Of a stretch of DNA of 64,000 bases, positions 8,570 to 18,553 are shown one piece after another (position 1 is the first letter of the stretch; each line of letters opens with the position of its first letter). The stretch comes from Hyphomicrobiales bacterium (GTDB lineage Bacteria; Pseudomonadota; Alphaproteobacteria; Rhizobiales; Rhizobiaceae). The stretch spans positions 62,001 through 126,000 of the forward strand of contig UCEZ01000006.1 in the NCBI GenBank assembly GCA_900471525.1, written 5' to 3'. The notes beneath the pieces were generated by a model that was not told where the DNA came from, searched no databases, and saw only the letters and a program-made list of their open reading frames with translations. The position numbers were made by a program, and so were the translations under genes.

Positions 8570-9337
8570 ATGGCATTGCCTGATTTTAGCATGCGTCAGC
8601 TTCTGGAAGCTGGCGTTCACTTCGGTCACCAGACTCACCGCTGGAACCCGAAAATGAAGCCGTACATCTTCGGCGATCGTTCGAACGTTCACATCATCGA
8701 TCTCGCACAGACCGTTCCGTTGCTGTCGCGCGCGCTGCAGGTTGTCAGCGACACGGTTGCCAAGGGCGGCCGCGTTCTGTTCGTCGGCACCAAGCGCCAG
8801 GCATCCGAAATCATCGCTGACGCTGCCAAGCGTTCGGCCCAGTACTACGTCAACGCCCGCTGGCTCGGCGGCATGATGACCAACTGGAAGACGATTTCGA
8901 ACTCGATCCAGCGCCTGCGCAAGCTCGACGAAATCCTTGCTTCGGAAGCTTCGGGCTTCACCAAGAAGGAGCGTCTGAACCTTGAGCGCGAACGCGAAAA
9001 GCTGAACCGTGCACTCGGCGGTATCCGCGACATGGGCGGCGTTCCGGACCTGATGTTCATCATCGACACCAACAAGGAATCGATTGCCATCGACGAAGCA
9101 AAGCGTCTCGGCATCCCGGTCGTTGCGATCATCGATTCGAACTGCGATCCGGACCAGATCGACTTCCCGATCCCCGGCAACGACGACGCTTCGCGCGCGA
9201 TCTCGCTCTATTGCGATCTGATCTCCCGTGCAGCGCTCGACGGCATTGCCCGTCAGCAGAGCTCGTCCGGCCGCGACCTCGGCGCATCTTCCGACCTGCC
9301 GCTCGAGCCGGCACTCGAAGAAGCCGCCGAAGCCTGA
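8570..9337 (+). CDS. rpsB: 30S ribosomal protein S2
   Basis: A 255-aa S2 protein, a component of the 30S head that also helps hold S1. Diagnostic stretches are [19 protein letters not shown] near the start, [24 protein letters not shown] and the C-terminal [20 protein letters not shown]. The start at 8570 follows an AAAAGGAG site and gives the normal alphaproteobacterial length; the open frame upstream is the leader. It is followed by tsf after 254 bases that hold three hairpins. Confidence 0.98.
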   Translation: MALPDFSMRQLLEAGVHFGHQTHRWNPKMKPYIFGDRSNVHIIDLAQTVPLLSRALQVVSDTVAKGGRVLFVGTKRQASEIIADAAKRSAQYYVNARWLGGMMTNWKTISNSIQRLRKLDEILASEASGFTKKERLNLEREREKLNRALGGIRDMGGVPDLMFIIDTNKESIAIDEAKRLGIPVVAIIDSNCDPDQIDFPIPGNDDASRAISLYCDLISRAALDGIARQQSSSGRDLGASSDLPLEPALEEAAEA

Positions 9338-9344
9338 TAAGGCC

Positions 9345-9368
9345 GAATGGCGGGCTTGCCCGCCATTC
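9345..9368 (+). other. Perfect 10-bp hairpin after rpsB
   Basis: Bases 9345-9354 pair perfectly with 9359-9368 around a CTTG tetraloop, starting 7 bases after the rpsB stop. No T-run follows, so it is more likely an mRNA 3'-end stabiliser or processing site than a terminator. Confidence 0.65.
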
Positions 9369-9384
9369 CATTCATACGATCAGG

Positions 9385-9428
9385 ACGAGGCCGTTTACGA
9401 CTGAAGAAGTGAACGGCCTCGTTCTTTT
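9385..9428 (+). terminator. Terminator/attenuator between rpsB and tsf
   Basis: An 11-bp stem (9385-9395 with 9412-9422) with a 16-base loop is followed by TTCTTTT. The T-run is interrupted, so read-through into tsf is likely. This fits the partial termination known in the E. coli rpsB-tsf spacer. Confidence 0.6.
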
Positions 9429-9468
9429 GCATCGGACCGGCCCATCGGGCGTTGGTCGCCATGATGCG

Positions 9469-9499
9469 CATCGTCGCGATGAAATCTTTCATCACGATG
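9469..9499 (+). other. Strong hairpin in the tsf leader
   Basis: CATCGT (9469-9474) pairs with ACGATG (9494-9499), and inside it GATGAAA (9478-9484) pairs with TTTCATC (9487-9493). This gives 13 bp with a 3-base bulge, about 90 bases before tsf. It could be a processing or regulatory element for the EF-Ts mRNA. Confidence 0.5.
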
Positions 9500-9591
9500 T
9501 CACATTCAGGGGTCATGCCCTGCCACATCCTCCTGGTATCGCGCCGGCTTTCTGGCTGCGCACCAGCCGAACAAACGAAGAGGCAAAAAAG

Positions 9592-10518
9592 ATGAGCACT
9601 ATTACTGCAGCAATGGTGAAGGAACTGCGCGAAAAGACCGGCGCAGGCATGATGGATTGCAAGAAGGCACTCGGCGAAACCAACGGCGACATGGAAGCCG
9701 CGATCGACTGGCTGCGTGCCAAGGGCATTGCCAAGGCCGACAAGAAGTCCGGCCGCGCCGCCGCTGAAGGTCTGGTCGGCATTGCCAGCAACGGCACCAA
9801 GGCTGTCGTCATCGAACTCAACTCCGAAACCGACTTCGTTGCCCGTAACGACGCCTTCCAGGACCTCGTTCGCGGCGTTGCCAAGGTTGCCGTCGAAACC
9901 GATGGTTCCGTCGAGGCAATCAGCGCTGCGAACTACCCGGCAACGGGCAAGTCGGTTGCCGAAAGCGTCACCGACGCGATCGCAACCATCGGCGAGAACA
10001 TGGCTCTTCGCCGTTCGGCTCTGCTGTCGGTCGAAGACGGCGTTGTCGCGACCTACATCCACAATTCCGTTGCAGACGGCCTCGGCAAGCTTGGCGTTCT
10101 CGTCGCGCTTAAGTCGACCGGCGACAAGGATGCGCTGAACGCCATCGGCCGCCAGGTTGCCATGCACATTGCTGCGACCAACCCGCTGGCCATCCGCTCG
10201 ACGGAAGTCGATGCCGCTGTTGCTGAACGCGAACGCAACATCTTCATCGAACAGGCCCGCGAATCCGGCAAGCCGGAAGCGATCATCGAAAAGATGGTCG
10301 AAGGCCGCATGCGCAAGTTCTTCGAAGAAGTCGCCCTTCTGTCGCAGGCTTTCGTCATGAACCCTGATCTGACGGTCGAAGCTGCCGTCAAGGAAGCTGA
10401 AAAGACCGTTGGCGCCTCGATCGAAGTTGTCGGCATGGCCCGCCTGCTTCTCGGCGAAGGCGTCGAAAAGGAAGAATCCGACTTCGCAGCCGAAGTGGCA
10501 GCTGTCGCCAAGGGTTGA
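9592..10518 (+). CDS. tsf: Translation elongation factor Ts
   Basis: A 308-aa EF-Ts, the nucleotide-exchange factor of EF-Tu. The N-terminal UBA-like domain has [16 protein letters not shown], and the core contains [13 protein letters not shown] (the conserved TDFVARN contact) and [10 protein letters not shown]. The start ATG at 9592 follows GAAGAGGC; the long upstream open frame is an artefact running through the rpsB 3' end. As in most bacteria it follows rpsB and precedes pyrH. Confidence 0.98.
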   Translation: MSTITAAMVKELREKTGAGMMDCKKALGETNGDMEAAIDWLRAKGIAKADKKSGRAAAEGLVGIASNGTKAVVIELNSETDFVARNDAFQDLVRGVAKVAVETDGSVEAISAANYPATGKSVAESVTDAIATIGENMALRRSALLSVEDGVVATYIHNSVADGLGKLGVLVALKSTGDKDALNAIGRQVAMHIAATNPLAIRSTEVDAAVAERERNIFIEQARESGKPEAIIEKMVEGRMRKFFEEVALLSQAFVMNPDLTVEAAVKEAEKTVGASIEVVGMARLLLGEGVEKEESDFAAEVAAVAKG

Positions 10519-10567
10519 TTTCTTCATCCTGATTGGGAAAACCGTTATCCTTGTCGGGAAACATCCG

Positions 10568-10593
10568 GGGCATCGCGTGACAACGCGGTGCCC
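10568..10593 (+). terminator. Hairpin after tsf, weak terminator
   Basis: A 10-bp stem with one G-U pair (10568-10577 with 10584-10593) and a 6-base loop stands 50 bases after tsf. Only TTCGTGT follows, so termination is probably incomplete. Confidence 0.45.
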
Positions 10594-10728
10594 TTCGTGT
10601 ATCCGGCATCATCATCCCATTGGCGCAGGCTCCTTCGGAGATTATCCGAAGTGATATCGGCCGCGCGAGGATGAAAGATCAGTTCCACGCACCATCTCGC
10701 ATGTGTGCCTTCTTGGACAGGAGTGACG

Positions 10729-11451
10729 ATGTCGGCCGAACCTCTCTATAAACGCGTGCTGTTGAAGGCTTCTGGCGAAGCGCTCATGGGAAACCAGGGC
10801 TTCGGCATTGATGTGGCGGTTGCCGACCGGATTGCCTCCGATATCGCGGAAGCGCGCGCCATGGGTGTCGAGGTCGGTGTCGTGGTCGGCGGCGGAAACA
10901 TCTTTCGTGGCGTCGCAGTCGCCTCCAAGGGTGGCGACCGGGTGACCGGCGACCACATGGGCATGCTGGCGACCATTATCAACGCGCTGGCGTTGGCAAC
11001 CTCGCTGCGCAAGCTTGATGTCGATACCGTGGTGCTCTCGGCTATTGCCATGCCGGAAATCTGCGAGAGCTTCTCGCAGCGCGCCACCCTCTTTCATCTG
11101 TCTCTCGGCCGCGTCGTTATCTTTGCCGGCGGCACGGGCAATCCGTTCTTCACAACCGATTCTGCCGCTGCCCTTCGCGCCGCCGAAATGGGCGCCGAAG
11201 CCATCTTCAAGGGCACCCAGGTCGACGGCATCTATACCGCCGATCCCAAGAAGGATCCGACAGCTACCCGCTTCGACCGTCTGACGCACAGCGAGGTTCT
11301 GCAGAAGGGGCTTGCCGTCATGGACGTTGCTGCCGTGGCGCTGGCGCGTGAAAACAGCATTCCGATCATTGTCTTCTCAATTCACGAGAAGGGCGGATTC
11401 GCGGAAATCTTGACCGGCGGCGGCCGAGCGACCATCGTAACAGACAATTGA
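10729..11451 (+). CDS. pyrH: UMP kinase
   Basis: A 240-aa uridylate kinase converting UMP to UDP, of the amino-acid-kinase fold. Seen are the phosphate-binding LLKASGEALMG near the start, VVVGGGNIFRG, GDHMGMLATIINAL and GTGNPFFTTDSAAALRAAE. The ATG at 10729 follows ACAGGAG; the eight residues upstream in frame are not part of the family. It is followed 51 bases later by frr in the standard pyrH-frr-uppS-cdsA order. Confidence 0.97.
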   Translation: MSAEPLYKRVLLKASGEALMGNQGFGIDVAVADRIASDIAEARAMGVEVGVVVGGGNIFRGVAVASKGGDRVTGDHMGMLATIINALALATSLRKLDVDTVVLSAIAMPEICESFSQRATLFHLSLGRVVIFAGGTGNPFFTTDSAAALRAAEMGAEAIFKGTQVDGIYTADPKKDPTATRFDRLTHSEVLQKGLAVMDVAAVALARENSIPIIVFSIHEKGGFAEILTGGGRATIVTDN

Positions 11452-11502
11452 GCAGTCAAAGGGCGGTCGCAAGACCGCCGCGATAAAACGGGAGTTTGAT
11501 CC

Positions 11503-12063
11503 ATGAGTGAAGGTATTGACCTGAATGACCTGAAGCGCCGCATGGATGGCGCCATTGCCGCTTTCAAGCACGATATCGCATCGTTGCGCACAGGCCGCGC
11601 ATCGGCCAACGTGCTCGATCCGGTCATGGTTGAGGCTTACGGTTCGCGCGTGCCGCTGAACCAGGTTGCCAACATCACCGTGCCTGAGGCGCGCATGCTG
11701 GGCGTTTCGATCTGGGACAAATCCATGGTTAGCGCCGTTGATCGCGCCATCCGCGAATCGAATCTCGGCCTCAATCCTATCGTCGATGGGCAGAATTTGC
11801 GCATCCCGCTGCCGGAACTGAACGAAGAACGCCGCAAGTCGCTGGTAAAGGTCGCGCACGACTACAGCGAAAAAGCGAAGATCGCGGTGCGCAACGTACG
11901 CCGCGACGGCATGGACAGCCTGAAAAAAGCCGAAAAAGACGGCGACATCGGCCAGGACGTGAGCCGCAGCCAGTCGGAAAAGGTTCAGAAGGTGACCGAT
12001 GAGATGATTTCCGACATCGACCGCTTGCTCGCCGAGAAGGAAAAGGAAATCATGCAGGTATAG
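11503..12063 (+). CDS. frr: Ribosome recycling factor
   Basis: A 186-aa RRF that splits post-termination ribosomes together with EF-G. Characteristic pieces are the helical N-terminus ([20 protein letters not shown]), [15 protein letters not shown] in the small domain and the C-terminal [20 protein letters not shown] helix. The length is exactly that of the family. A GGGAG site precedes the ATG. Confidence 0.98.
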   Translation: MSEGIDLNDLKRRMDGAIAAFKHDIASLRTGRASANVLDPVMVEAYGSRVPLNQVANITVPEARMLGVSIWDKSMVSAVDRAIRESNLGLNPIVDGQNLRIPLPELNEERRKSLVKVAHDYSEKAKIAVRNVRRDGMDSLKKAEKDGDIGQDVSRSQSEKVQKVTDEMISDIDRLLAEKEKEIMQV

Positions 12064-12099
12064 TGTGCCTTTTCCGAGTCTCTGTTTTCCGGGCCGTCG

Positions 12100-12843
12100 A
12101 TGTCAAACCCATTGGTTAGAAATGTTCCCACGCACGTTGCCATCATCATGGATGGCAACGGCCGTTGGGCCAATTCGCGCGGACTGCCGCGGACGATGGG
12201 GCATCGCAAGGGCGTGGAAGCAGTGCGCGAAGCGGTTCGTACCGCCGGAGAAGTCGGCATTCGTTATTTGACGCTGTTTGCATTTTCCTCGGAGAATTGG
12301 AGCCGGCCAGAGGCCGAGGTATCCGATTTGATGGGATTGTTGAAAGCATTCATCCGGCGCGATTTGGCGGACCTGCACCGCCAGAACGTCCGCATCCGGG
12401 TGATCGGCGATAAGACCAACCTGCGCGGAGATATCCTGCCTCTGCTTCTCGAGGCTGAAGATACGACCCGCGGCAACACTGGCATCACCCTGGTCATTGC
12501 CTTTAACTACGGTGCGCGTGATGAAATGACCCGCGCCATGCAGGCTTTGGCTGTCGAGGTTGCTCAGGGGCGATTGTCTGCCGATCAGATCACGCCGGAA
12601 CGCATTGCCAGCAAGCTCGACACCGCGGGCATTCCAGACCCGGACCTCGTGCTGCGCACAAGCGGCGAAGAGCGGCTGTCGAACTTCCTGCTCTGGCAGG
12701 CGGCCTATTCCGAATTGTTGTTCGTTCCCGAATTGTGGCCGGACTTCAATCGTGAAGTCTTTCTCGATGCGCTGAAAACCTACGCCGGGCGGGAGCGCCG
12801 CTTCGGTGGCCTGTCGCAGCCGACGCTCGCGGTTGGTTCCTGA
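12100..12843 (+). CDS. uppS: Undecaprenyl diphosphate synthase (isoprenyl transferase)
   Basis: A 247-aa cis-prenyltransferase making the C55 lipid carrier for peptidoglycan and O-antigen. It contains the signature [11 protein letters not shown] with the catalytic Asp, [24 protein letters not shown] and [15 protein letters not shown] (active-site Arg/Glu region). It is 36 bases after frr, and its stop overlaps the start of cdsA by one base (TGATG), so the two are translationally coupled. Confidence 0.97.
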   Translation: MSNPLVRNVPTHVAIIMDGNGRWANSRGLPRTMGHRKGVEAVREAVRTAGEVGIRYLTLFAFSSENWSRPEAEVSDLMGLLKAFIRRDLADLHRQNVRIRVIGDKTNLRGDILPLLLEAEDTTRGNTGITLVIAFNYGARDEMTRAMQALAVEVAQGRLSADQITPERIASKLDTAGIPDPDLVLRTSGEERLSNFLLWQAAYSELLFVPELWPDFNREVFLDALKTYAGRERRFGGLSQPTLAVGS

Positions 12844-13676
12844 TGCAGACTGAGCTGCGGCTGCGCATCATCTCCGGTATCGTTCTTGCCGCTATCACTC
12901 TAGGGGCGACCTGGGCCGGCGGGACTGTCTTCGAACTTCTGTCCGTGGCCATCGCGCTGCTCGTCTATTACGAATGGTCGACGATCACCCGGCTTGCCGA
13001 GCGCGATTTTCAAGGCAACGCTTTCGGCTGGCTGTCACAGGCGGTGATCGCCGCTCTCATCCTGTTTGACGGCGCCCATGTCACTTTGCTAATTCTGGCG
13101 GCATTTGCCGCGATCGCTGCGCTCTGGGTGTTTTTCCGGGGCGGCAGCTGGTGGCTGCCGGGCGGTATCGTCTACGCCGGCCTCACCGGCATCTCGCTCT
13201 CGGCGATTCGTGGCGAGAGCCATATCGGCTTGATCGCGATGATCTTCGTCTTTGCGGTGGTCTGGGCGACTGATATTTTCGCCTATTTCACCGGCCGGGC
13301 AATCGGCGGCCCGAAGCTGGCGCCCCGCATTTCGCCCGGCAAGACGTGGTCCGGCGCCATTGGCGGCACTATTTCCGGCGTGATTGCGGGCGTTTGCGTC
13401 TTCCTGACCGATTTTTCGCTGGACGGTGTCTGGATACCGCTACTTGCGTTCGCCTTGTCTGTGTCGAGCCAGGTCGGTGACCTGTTTGAATCCCATATAA
13501 AGCGCCGGTTCGGCGTGAAGGATTCGAGCAAGCTCATTCCGGGGCACGGCGGCGTCATGGACCGTGTCGATGGACTTGTTTTCGCCTGTTTTGCCGCGCT
13601 TTTGATTGCCATGGTACAAGTTATGTTCGCTGGCGGACAGAGTGCGCCCATGGGAGCAATCCTGCTGGCGCCGTAA
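12843..13676 (+). CDS. cdsA: Phosphatidate cytidylyltransferase
   Basis: A 277-aa integral membrane enzyme forming CDP-diacylglycerol from phosphatidate and CTP, the branch point of phospholipid synthesis. It has about eight hydrophobic segments and a CdsA signature near the C-terminus: SHIKRRFGVKDSSKLIPGHG followed by GVMDRVDGLV, with the metal-binding aspartates present. It is coupled to uppS by a one-base overlap and followed 29 bases later by rseP. Confidence 0.96.
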   Translation: MQTELRLRIISGIVLAAITLGATWAGGTVFELLSVAIALLVYYEWSTITRLAERDFQGNAFGWLSQAVIAALILFDGAHVTLLILAAFAAIAALWVFFRGGSWWLPGGIVYAGLTGISLSAIRGESHIGLIAMIFVFAVVWATDIFAYFTGRAIGGPKLAPRISPGKTWSGAIGGTISGVIAGVCVFLTDFSLDGVWIPLLAFALSVSSQVGDLFESHIKRRFGVKDSSKLIPGHGGVMDRVDGLVFACFAALLIAMVQVMFAGGQSAPMGAILLAP

Positions 13677-13705
13677 AGGGCCCGCATAGCTGATCGAGGA
13701 ACCAC

Positions 13706-14839
13706 ATGGCTTATCTCGCCGATACGCTTCACCTGATTCTCGGCTATATCGTGCCGTTTCTGCTCGTGCTGACGCTGCTCGTCTTCGTGCACGAGATGGG
13801 GCACTATCTGGTGGGCCGCTGGTCCGGTATCCGCATCCTCGCCTTTTCCGTCGGTTTCGGTCCGGAATTGTTCGGTTACACCGACAAGCAGGGAACGCGC
13901 TGGAAGTTTTGCGCAATCCCGCTTGGCGGTTACGTGAAATTCTTTGGTGATGAGGATGCTGCCAGCGTTCCGGACTACAGTCGCCTCGAGCAATATTCAG
14001 CCGAGGAGCGCGATCGCACTTTTCTGGGCGCCAAGCTATGGAAAAGGGCCGCGACGGTTGCCGCCGGGCCGATTGCGAATTTCATCCTGGCGATCGCGAT
14101 CTTTGCGGTGCTCTTTTCCATTTATGGCAAGCCGGTGGCGGATCCGGTTGTCGCGGAAGTGAAGGAAAACAGCGCTGCGGCCAAGGCCGGCGTGCTGCCG
14201 GGCGACCTGCTCGTGTCTATCGATGGTACACATGTCTCCACCTTTGACGATGTGCGCCGCTATGTCAGCATCCGTCCGGAAACGCCGATCACCATCCAGA
14301 TCAAGCGCAGGGGCGAATTACTCGATCTGCCGATGATCCCTCAGCGCACGGAAATTACAGACCAGTTTGGCAACAAGATGGAACTCGGCATCATCGGCAT
14401 CCTGACAAACCAGGAGACCGGTAATTTCCGCTTGCAGACCTTTGGTCCGGTCGAGGCTGTCGGACAGGGTGTCGTCGAAAGCTGGCATATTGTCACCGGT
14501 ACGTTCAACTATCTCGCCAATCTCGTCACCGGCCGGATGAAGGCAGATCAGCTGGGCGGTCCCATCCGCGTGGCCCAGGCTTCCGGGCAGATGGCGACCA
14601 TCGGTATCGCCGCTGTCCTGCAACTGGCAGCAGTCCTGTCAGTTTCCATTGGACTTCTCAATCTAATGCCTGTTCCGGTACTTGATGGCGGGCATCTGAT
14701 GTTTTATGCGGTGGAAGCCGTCCGTGGAAAACCGGTGGGGCCGGGGACGCAGGACATCGCGTTCCGTATCGGTTTTGCCATGGTTCTGATGCTGATGGTC
14801 TTCGCCACGTGGAACGATATAAGTTCGCTTTTGGGCTAG
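13706..14839 (+). CDS. rseP: Site-2 membrane metalloprotease RseP
   Basis: A 377-aa intramembrane zinc protease. The first membrane segment carries HEMGHYLVGR (the HExxH site) and the last contains NLMPVPVLDGGHL, which supplies the third zinc ligand. One PDZ domain lies between them (about residues 140-210, with AAKAGVLPGDLLVSIDG). In E. coli RseP cleaves RseA and signal-peptide remnants. Alphaproteobacteria lack the RseA/sigma-E circuit of E. coli, so its targets here are unknown. It lies upstream of bamA with a 249-bp gap. Confidence 0.96.
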   Translation: MAYLADTLHLILGYIVPFLLVLTLLVFVHEMGHYLVGRWSGIRILAFSVGFGPELFGYTDKQGTRWKFCAIPLGGYVKFFGDEDAASVPDYSRLEQYSAEERDRTFLGAKLWKRAATVAAGPIANFILAIAIFAVLFSIYGKPVADPVVAEVKENSAAAKAGVLPGDLLVSIDGTHVSTFDDVRRYVSIRPETPITIQIKRRGELLDLPMIPQRTEITDQFGNKMELGIIGILTNQETGNFRLQTFGPVEAVGQGVVESWHIVTGTFNYLANLVTGRMKADQLGGPIRVAQASGQMATIGIAAVLQLAAVLSVSIGLLNLMPVPVLDGGHLMFYAVEAVRGKPVGPGTQDIAFRIGFAMVLMLMVFATWNDISSLLG

Positions 14840-14918
14840 GTTTTTCGGGCTTGCATTGATATTGAGAGCCCTTGGGGGGCGGTCAGCTTTATTGGTAATT
14901 CAATGGGTTGATCGAAAG

Positions 14919-14942
14919 GAATTGTTTACGATAAAGCAATTC
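14919..14942. repeat. Imperfect palindrome in the bamA upstream region
   Basis: GAATTG (14919-14924) and CAATTC (14937-14942) are inverted, and the flanking bases extend the pairing to about nine bases with one G-T mismatch. It lies about 145 bases before the bamA start and could be an operator or a weak hairpin. No known regulator consensus is matched. Confidence 0.35.
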
Positions 14943-15088
14943 TGTAGTGGCCGTTAGGACACGGTTTCAATTGAAGTAAACAGAAATTAACGTGCGACCT
15001 TGCTTGTATGGGAAAAGCGGTTAAAACGGCAACCGTGACCGGAGTCGGTACGAGTTCGCTGCGGGGCATTGGGAAGAAGGTAAGATTT

Positions 15089-17437
15089 ATGAAAGCTGGT
15101 TCAAAGTTTTTGAACGCGGTGTCGGCGGTTGCGCTGTCTGCTAGCATGGTCGCAACGGGGACTGGCATTGTAACGCTTGCAAGTGCATCTGTCGCAGAAG
15201 CCGCAACGATTAGCCGTGTTGAAGTTCGTGGCGCAACCCGCGTCAGCCCTGAGACCGTCCGCGCAAATATCACTATCGTGCCCGGCAAGAGCTTCAGCAA
15301 TGCTGATATCGATTCTTCCGTGAAGCGCCTCTATTCCACAGGCTATTTTTCCGACGTCAGCATCAATGTCTCCGGTGGTACGCTTGTCGTCACCGTGAGC
15401 GAGAACCAGCTTGTCAACCAGGTGGTTTTCAACGGCAATCGTAAGATCAAGGACGACAAGCTGCAGGCCGTCGTGCGCACACGTTCGCTCGGTCCGTACA
15501 GCGAGGCGACAGCTGAATCCGATATTCAGGCTATCAAGGATGCCTATTCCGGCATCGGCCGTGAAGATGTGACCGTGACTACGCAGGTCGTTCCGATCGC
15601 TGAAGGTCGCGTCAATCTGGCCTTCGTCATCAACGAAGGCGATCGCACCAAGATCACCGCCATCAATTTTGTTGGCAATAATGCCTACAGCAACGGTCGT
15701 CTTCAGGCTGTCATTTCGACGAAGGAATCGGGCATATTCTCGTTCCTGAACCGCAAGGACGTCTACAACGCCGACAAGCTGCGCGCGGACGAAGAGTTGC
15801 TTCGCCAGTTTTATTACAATCGGGGCTATGCCGACTTCCGTGTTGTTTCGTCGGACGCGGTTCTGGATGAATCCACCAACGAATATACGGTAACGATCAC
15901 CGTTGAAGAGGGTGAGCGCTACGATTTCGGCTCGGTCAATGTTGAATCGACTGTCGAAGGTGTGGACGCTGAAGAGCTGAAGGGTTTGGTTCAGACTTCG
16001 GAAGGATCGATCTACAAGGCCAAGGACGTTCAGGACAGCATTTCGGCGATTTCCAAGCGTGTTGCGGCTCAGGGCTATCCATTCGCTCGCGTGACGCCGC
16101 GCGGCAACCGTGACTTCGGCAATCGCACGATCGCTGTCGATTACCTTGTTGATCAGGGTGAGCGCGCCTATATCGAGCGCATCGAAATCCGTGGCAATAC
16201 GCGTACCCGTGACTATGTCATTCGCCGCGAATTTGACATGAGCGAAGGTGATGCGTTCAACCAGGAAATGATCACGACAGCCAAACGCCGCCTTGATGCT
16301 CTTGGTTACTTCTCCACGGTCAATATCTCGACCCAGCCAGGCAGCGCTTCCGACCGCGTCGTAGTTATCGTCGATGTGCAGGATCAGTCGACCGGTTCGT
16401 TCGGTATCGGCGCGGGTTATTCGGCTGGCAGCGGCGGCGGCTTCCTTCTGGAGGCGTCGATCGAGGAAAAGAACTTCCTTGGCCGTGGCCAGTATATCCG
16501 CCTTGCCGCCGGTCGTGGCGAGGACAGCCGCACATACAACGTGTCGTTCACAGAGCCCTATTTCCTCGGTTACCGTCTGGCTGCTGGCTTTGATATCTTC
16601 AAGAACGAAAACGACTATGACGACGACAATTACAGCTATGAGGATGAGGGCTTCAGCCTGCGCGTAACGGCGCCGATCACGGAACGGATATCGACGACAT
16701 TCCGTTACAACCTGACGCAGATGGACTACCATGGTGATACCACGCTAGGCGTCGGTCAGGATCTGTCTACGCCTTATATCAATGCCATCAACGGCAGTAC
16801 GTGGACGCGGTCTTCGGTCTCGCAGACGCTGTCCTACAATTCGCTTGATGATGCGACACTGCCGCATGAGGGCATTCTTGCGTCTGTGACGCAGGAATAT
16901 GCAGGCCTCGGAGGTACATCCGATTTCTACAAGCTGACGGGTAAGGCCAAGTGGTACTACACCGTGAATGACGATGCGGACATTATCGCGTCGCTTTCAG
17001 GTGGCGCAGGTCATTTGTTCAAGACCGGCGGCGACATGGAAGTGTTTGACCAGTTCCAGCTCGGAACAAGCGATATTCGTGGCTTCGAGCGCAATGGCGT
17101 AGGTCCGCGAAGCGGAAAATATGGTGATGCCATCGGTGGCACGACCTATTTCACGGCGTCGGCAGAGGCCACATTCCCGCTGCCGTTCGTTTCGCGCGAC
17201 GCTGGCTTCCGCGGTGCAATCTTCGCGGATGCAGGCACGCTCTATGGCAATGATGTAAAGGTAACGGCCGACGATGATATCCAAGGAACAGGAAGTTCGC
17301 TTCGTGCTTCCGTGGGCCTCGGTCTCATCTGGGCGTCACCATTTGGTCCGCTGCGCGTCGACTACGCGTTCCCGATTGCCAAGGAAGATTTTGACAAGGT
17401 TCAGAACCTCAAGTTCGGTATCTCGTCCTCCTTCTGA
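15089..17437 (+). CDS. bamA: Outer-membrane protein assembly factor BamA
   Basis: A 782-aa Omp85 protein, the core of the BAM machine that inserts beta-barrel proteins. A signal peptide spans about residues 1-38 (ends ASVAEA). Five POTRA repeats follow (for example SRVEVRGATRVSPETVR and RIEIRGNTRTRDYVIRREF), then the barrel, with the family's late GIGLIWASPFGPLRVDYA-like stretch and a terminal GISSSF ending in Phe. The ATG at 15089 is preferred over 15008 because it directly precedes the signal peptide. BamA sits between rseP and the lipid A genes, as is usual. Confidence 0.96.
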   Translation: MKAGSKFLNAVSAVALSASMVATGTGIVTLASASVAEAATISRVEVRGATRVSPETVRANITIVPGKSFSNADIDSSVKRLYSTGYFSDVSINVSGGTLVVTVSENQLVNQVVFNGNRKIKDDKLQAVVRTRSLGPYSEATAESDIQAIKDAYSGIGREDVTVTTQVVPIAEGRVNLAFVINEGDRTKITAINFVGNNAYSNGRLQAVISTKESGIFSFLNRKDVYNADKLRADEELLRQFYYNRGYADFRVVSSDAVLDESTNEYTVTITVEEGERYDFGSVNVESTVEGVDAEELKGLVQTSEGSIYKAKDVQDSISAISKRVAAQGYPFARVTPRGNRDFGNRTIAVDYLVDQGERAYIERIEIRGNTRTRDYVIRREFDMSEGDAFNQEMITTAKRRLDALGYFSTVNISTQPGSASDRVVVIVDVQDQSTGSFGIGAGYSAGSGGGFLLEASIEEKNFLGRGQYIRLAAGRGEDSRTYNVSFTEPYFLGYRLAAGFDIFKNENDYDDDNYSYEDEGFSLRVTAPITERISTTFRYNLTQMDYHGDTTLGVGQDLSTPYINAINGSTWTRSSVSQTLSYNSLDDATLPHEGILASVTQEYAGLGGTSDFYKLTGKAKWYYTVNDDADIIASLSGGAGHLFKTGGDMEVFDQFQLGTSDIRGFERNGVGPRSGKYGDAIGGTTYFTASAEATFPLPFVSRDAGFRGAIFADAGTLYGNDVKVTADDDIQGTGSSLRASVGLGLIWASPFGPLRVDYAFPIAKEDFDKVQNLKFGISSSF

Positions 17438-17485
17438 TCGTTGCAGTCCAGAACTGCCTGCCAAAACTGTTCTGGAGTGTTGGCC

Positions 17486-18553
17486 ATGGAATACAACTGG
17501 TTTTTCCCACCGCACGAGGGGGTCCGTCTGAGCGATCTGGCGGATCGGATTGGTGCGACACTTGAGGACAAGACCTCTGCCGACCGGCTCGTCCGGTCGG
17601 TCGCACCGGTTTATCGGGCGAAGGAGGGTGACATATGTTATATGTTGTCCCGCAAAAATCGCGAAGAGCTTGAAACTTGTCAGGCGACAGCAATCGTTTG
17701 CGACAAGGCTCTGGTGCCTTTGGTTCCTTCTCATATTCCTATTCTTTTGACGGCATATCCCCATACGGCGTTTGCGCTGGCGGGCGCATTCCTGCATCCG
17801 CAGGCGATGCGCCCCGTGCAAAACTTGTCGGGAGCAAGCGGGATATCGCCCGCCGCCTTCGTAGACCCGTCAGCGCAGATCGAGGAAAATGTCGACATCG
17901 AAGCGACGGCGGTTATCGGCGCCGGCGCGCATATCGGTTCCGGTACATGGATCGCCGCCGGCGCCGTCATTGGCCCGGGTGTGCGTATTGGCCGTGACTG
18001 CACGATTTCGGCCGGGGCCAGCGTGCTCTACGCGCTTGTCGGCGACAATGTCATCATCCACCCTGGTGCGCGGATCGGGCAGGATGGTTTCGGCAATGCG
18101 CCGGGACCGAAGGGCGGCATGATCAAGATCGTGCAGATCGGCCGCGTCATCCTGCAGGACAGGGTCGAAATTGGCGCCAACACGACGATCGACCGCGGAG
18201 CAATGGACGATACGGTGGTCGGCGAAGGGACGAAGATCGATAATCTCGTCCAGCTTGGGCACAATGTCCACATCGGCCGTCATTGCGGTATCGCCGCGCA
18301 AGTGGGCATTGCCGGCAGCACGCGCATTGGTGACGGCGTGCTGATCGGCGGCGCCGCCGCGATCAACGGACATATTACGATCGGCGATCGTGCACAGATC
18401 GCGGCCATGAGCGGCGTAGCCGCCAACGTTCCTGCGGGCGAACGTTACGGCGGCATTCCGGCGCGTCCCATGCGCGACTTCCTTCGAGACATCGCAGAAA
18501 TGACGGCACGGGCACACAACAGGCAGAAGAAATCGGGAGGCAATGATGAGTGA
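17486..18553 (+). CDS. lpxD: UDP-3-O-acylglucosamine N-acyltransferase
   Basis: A 355-aa trimeric acyltransferase for the third step of lipid A synthesis. The N-terminal uridine-binding domain is followed by a left-handed beta-helix of hexapeptide repeats (about residues 110-320). The catalytic histidine lies in [12 protein letters not shown]. The ATG at 17486 follows CTGGAG and starts the usual MEYNWFF N-terminus; the open frame to 17441 is upstream of that. It starts 48 bases after bamA and overlaps fabZ. Confidence 0.96.
   Translation: MEYNWFFPPHEGVRLSDLADRIGATLEDKTSADRLVRSVAPVYRAKEGDICYMLSRKNREELETCQATAIVCDKALVPLVPSHIPILLTAYPHTAFALAGAFLHPQAMRPVQNLSGASGISPAAFVDPSAQIEENVDIEATAVIGAGAHIGSGTWIAAGAVIGPGVRIGRDCTISAGASVLYALVGDNVIIHPGARIGQDGFGNAPGPKGGMIKIVQIGRVILQDRVEIGANTTIDRGAMDDTVVGEGTKIDNLVQLGHNVHIGRHCGIAAQVGIAGSTRIGDGVLIGGAAAINGHITIGDRAQIAAMSGVAANVPAGERYGGIPARPMRDFLRDIAEMTARAHNRQKKSGGNDE

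Noticed and set aside
9253..10527. 424-codon minus-strand frame opposite tsf
   Set aside because: Antisense to EF-Ts and its structured leader; no domain in it.
15101..16732. 543-codon minus-strand frame opposite bamA
   Set aside because: BamA POTRA and barrel regions are clear on plus; the antisense frame is a shadow.
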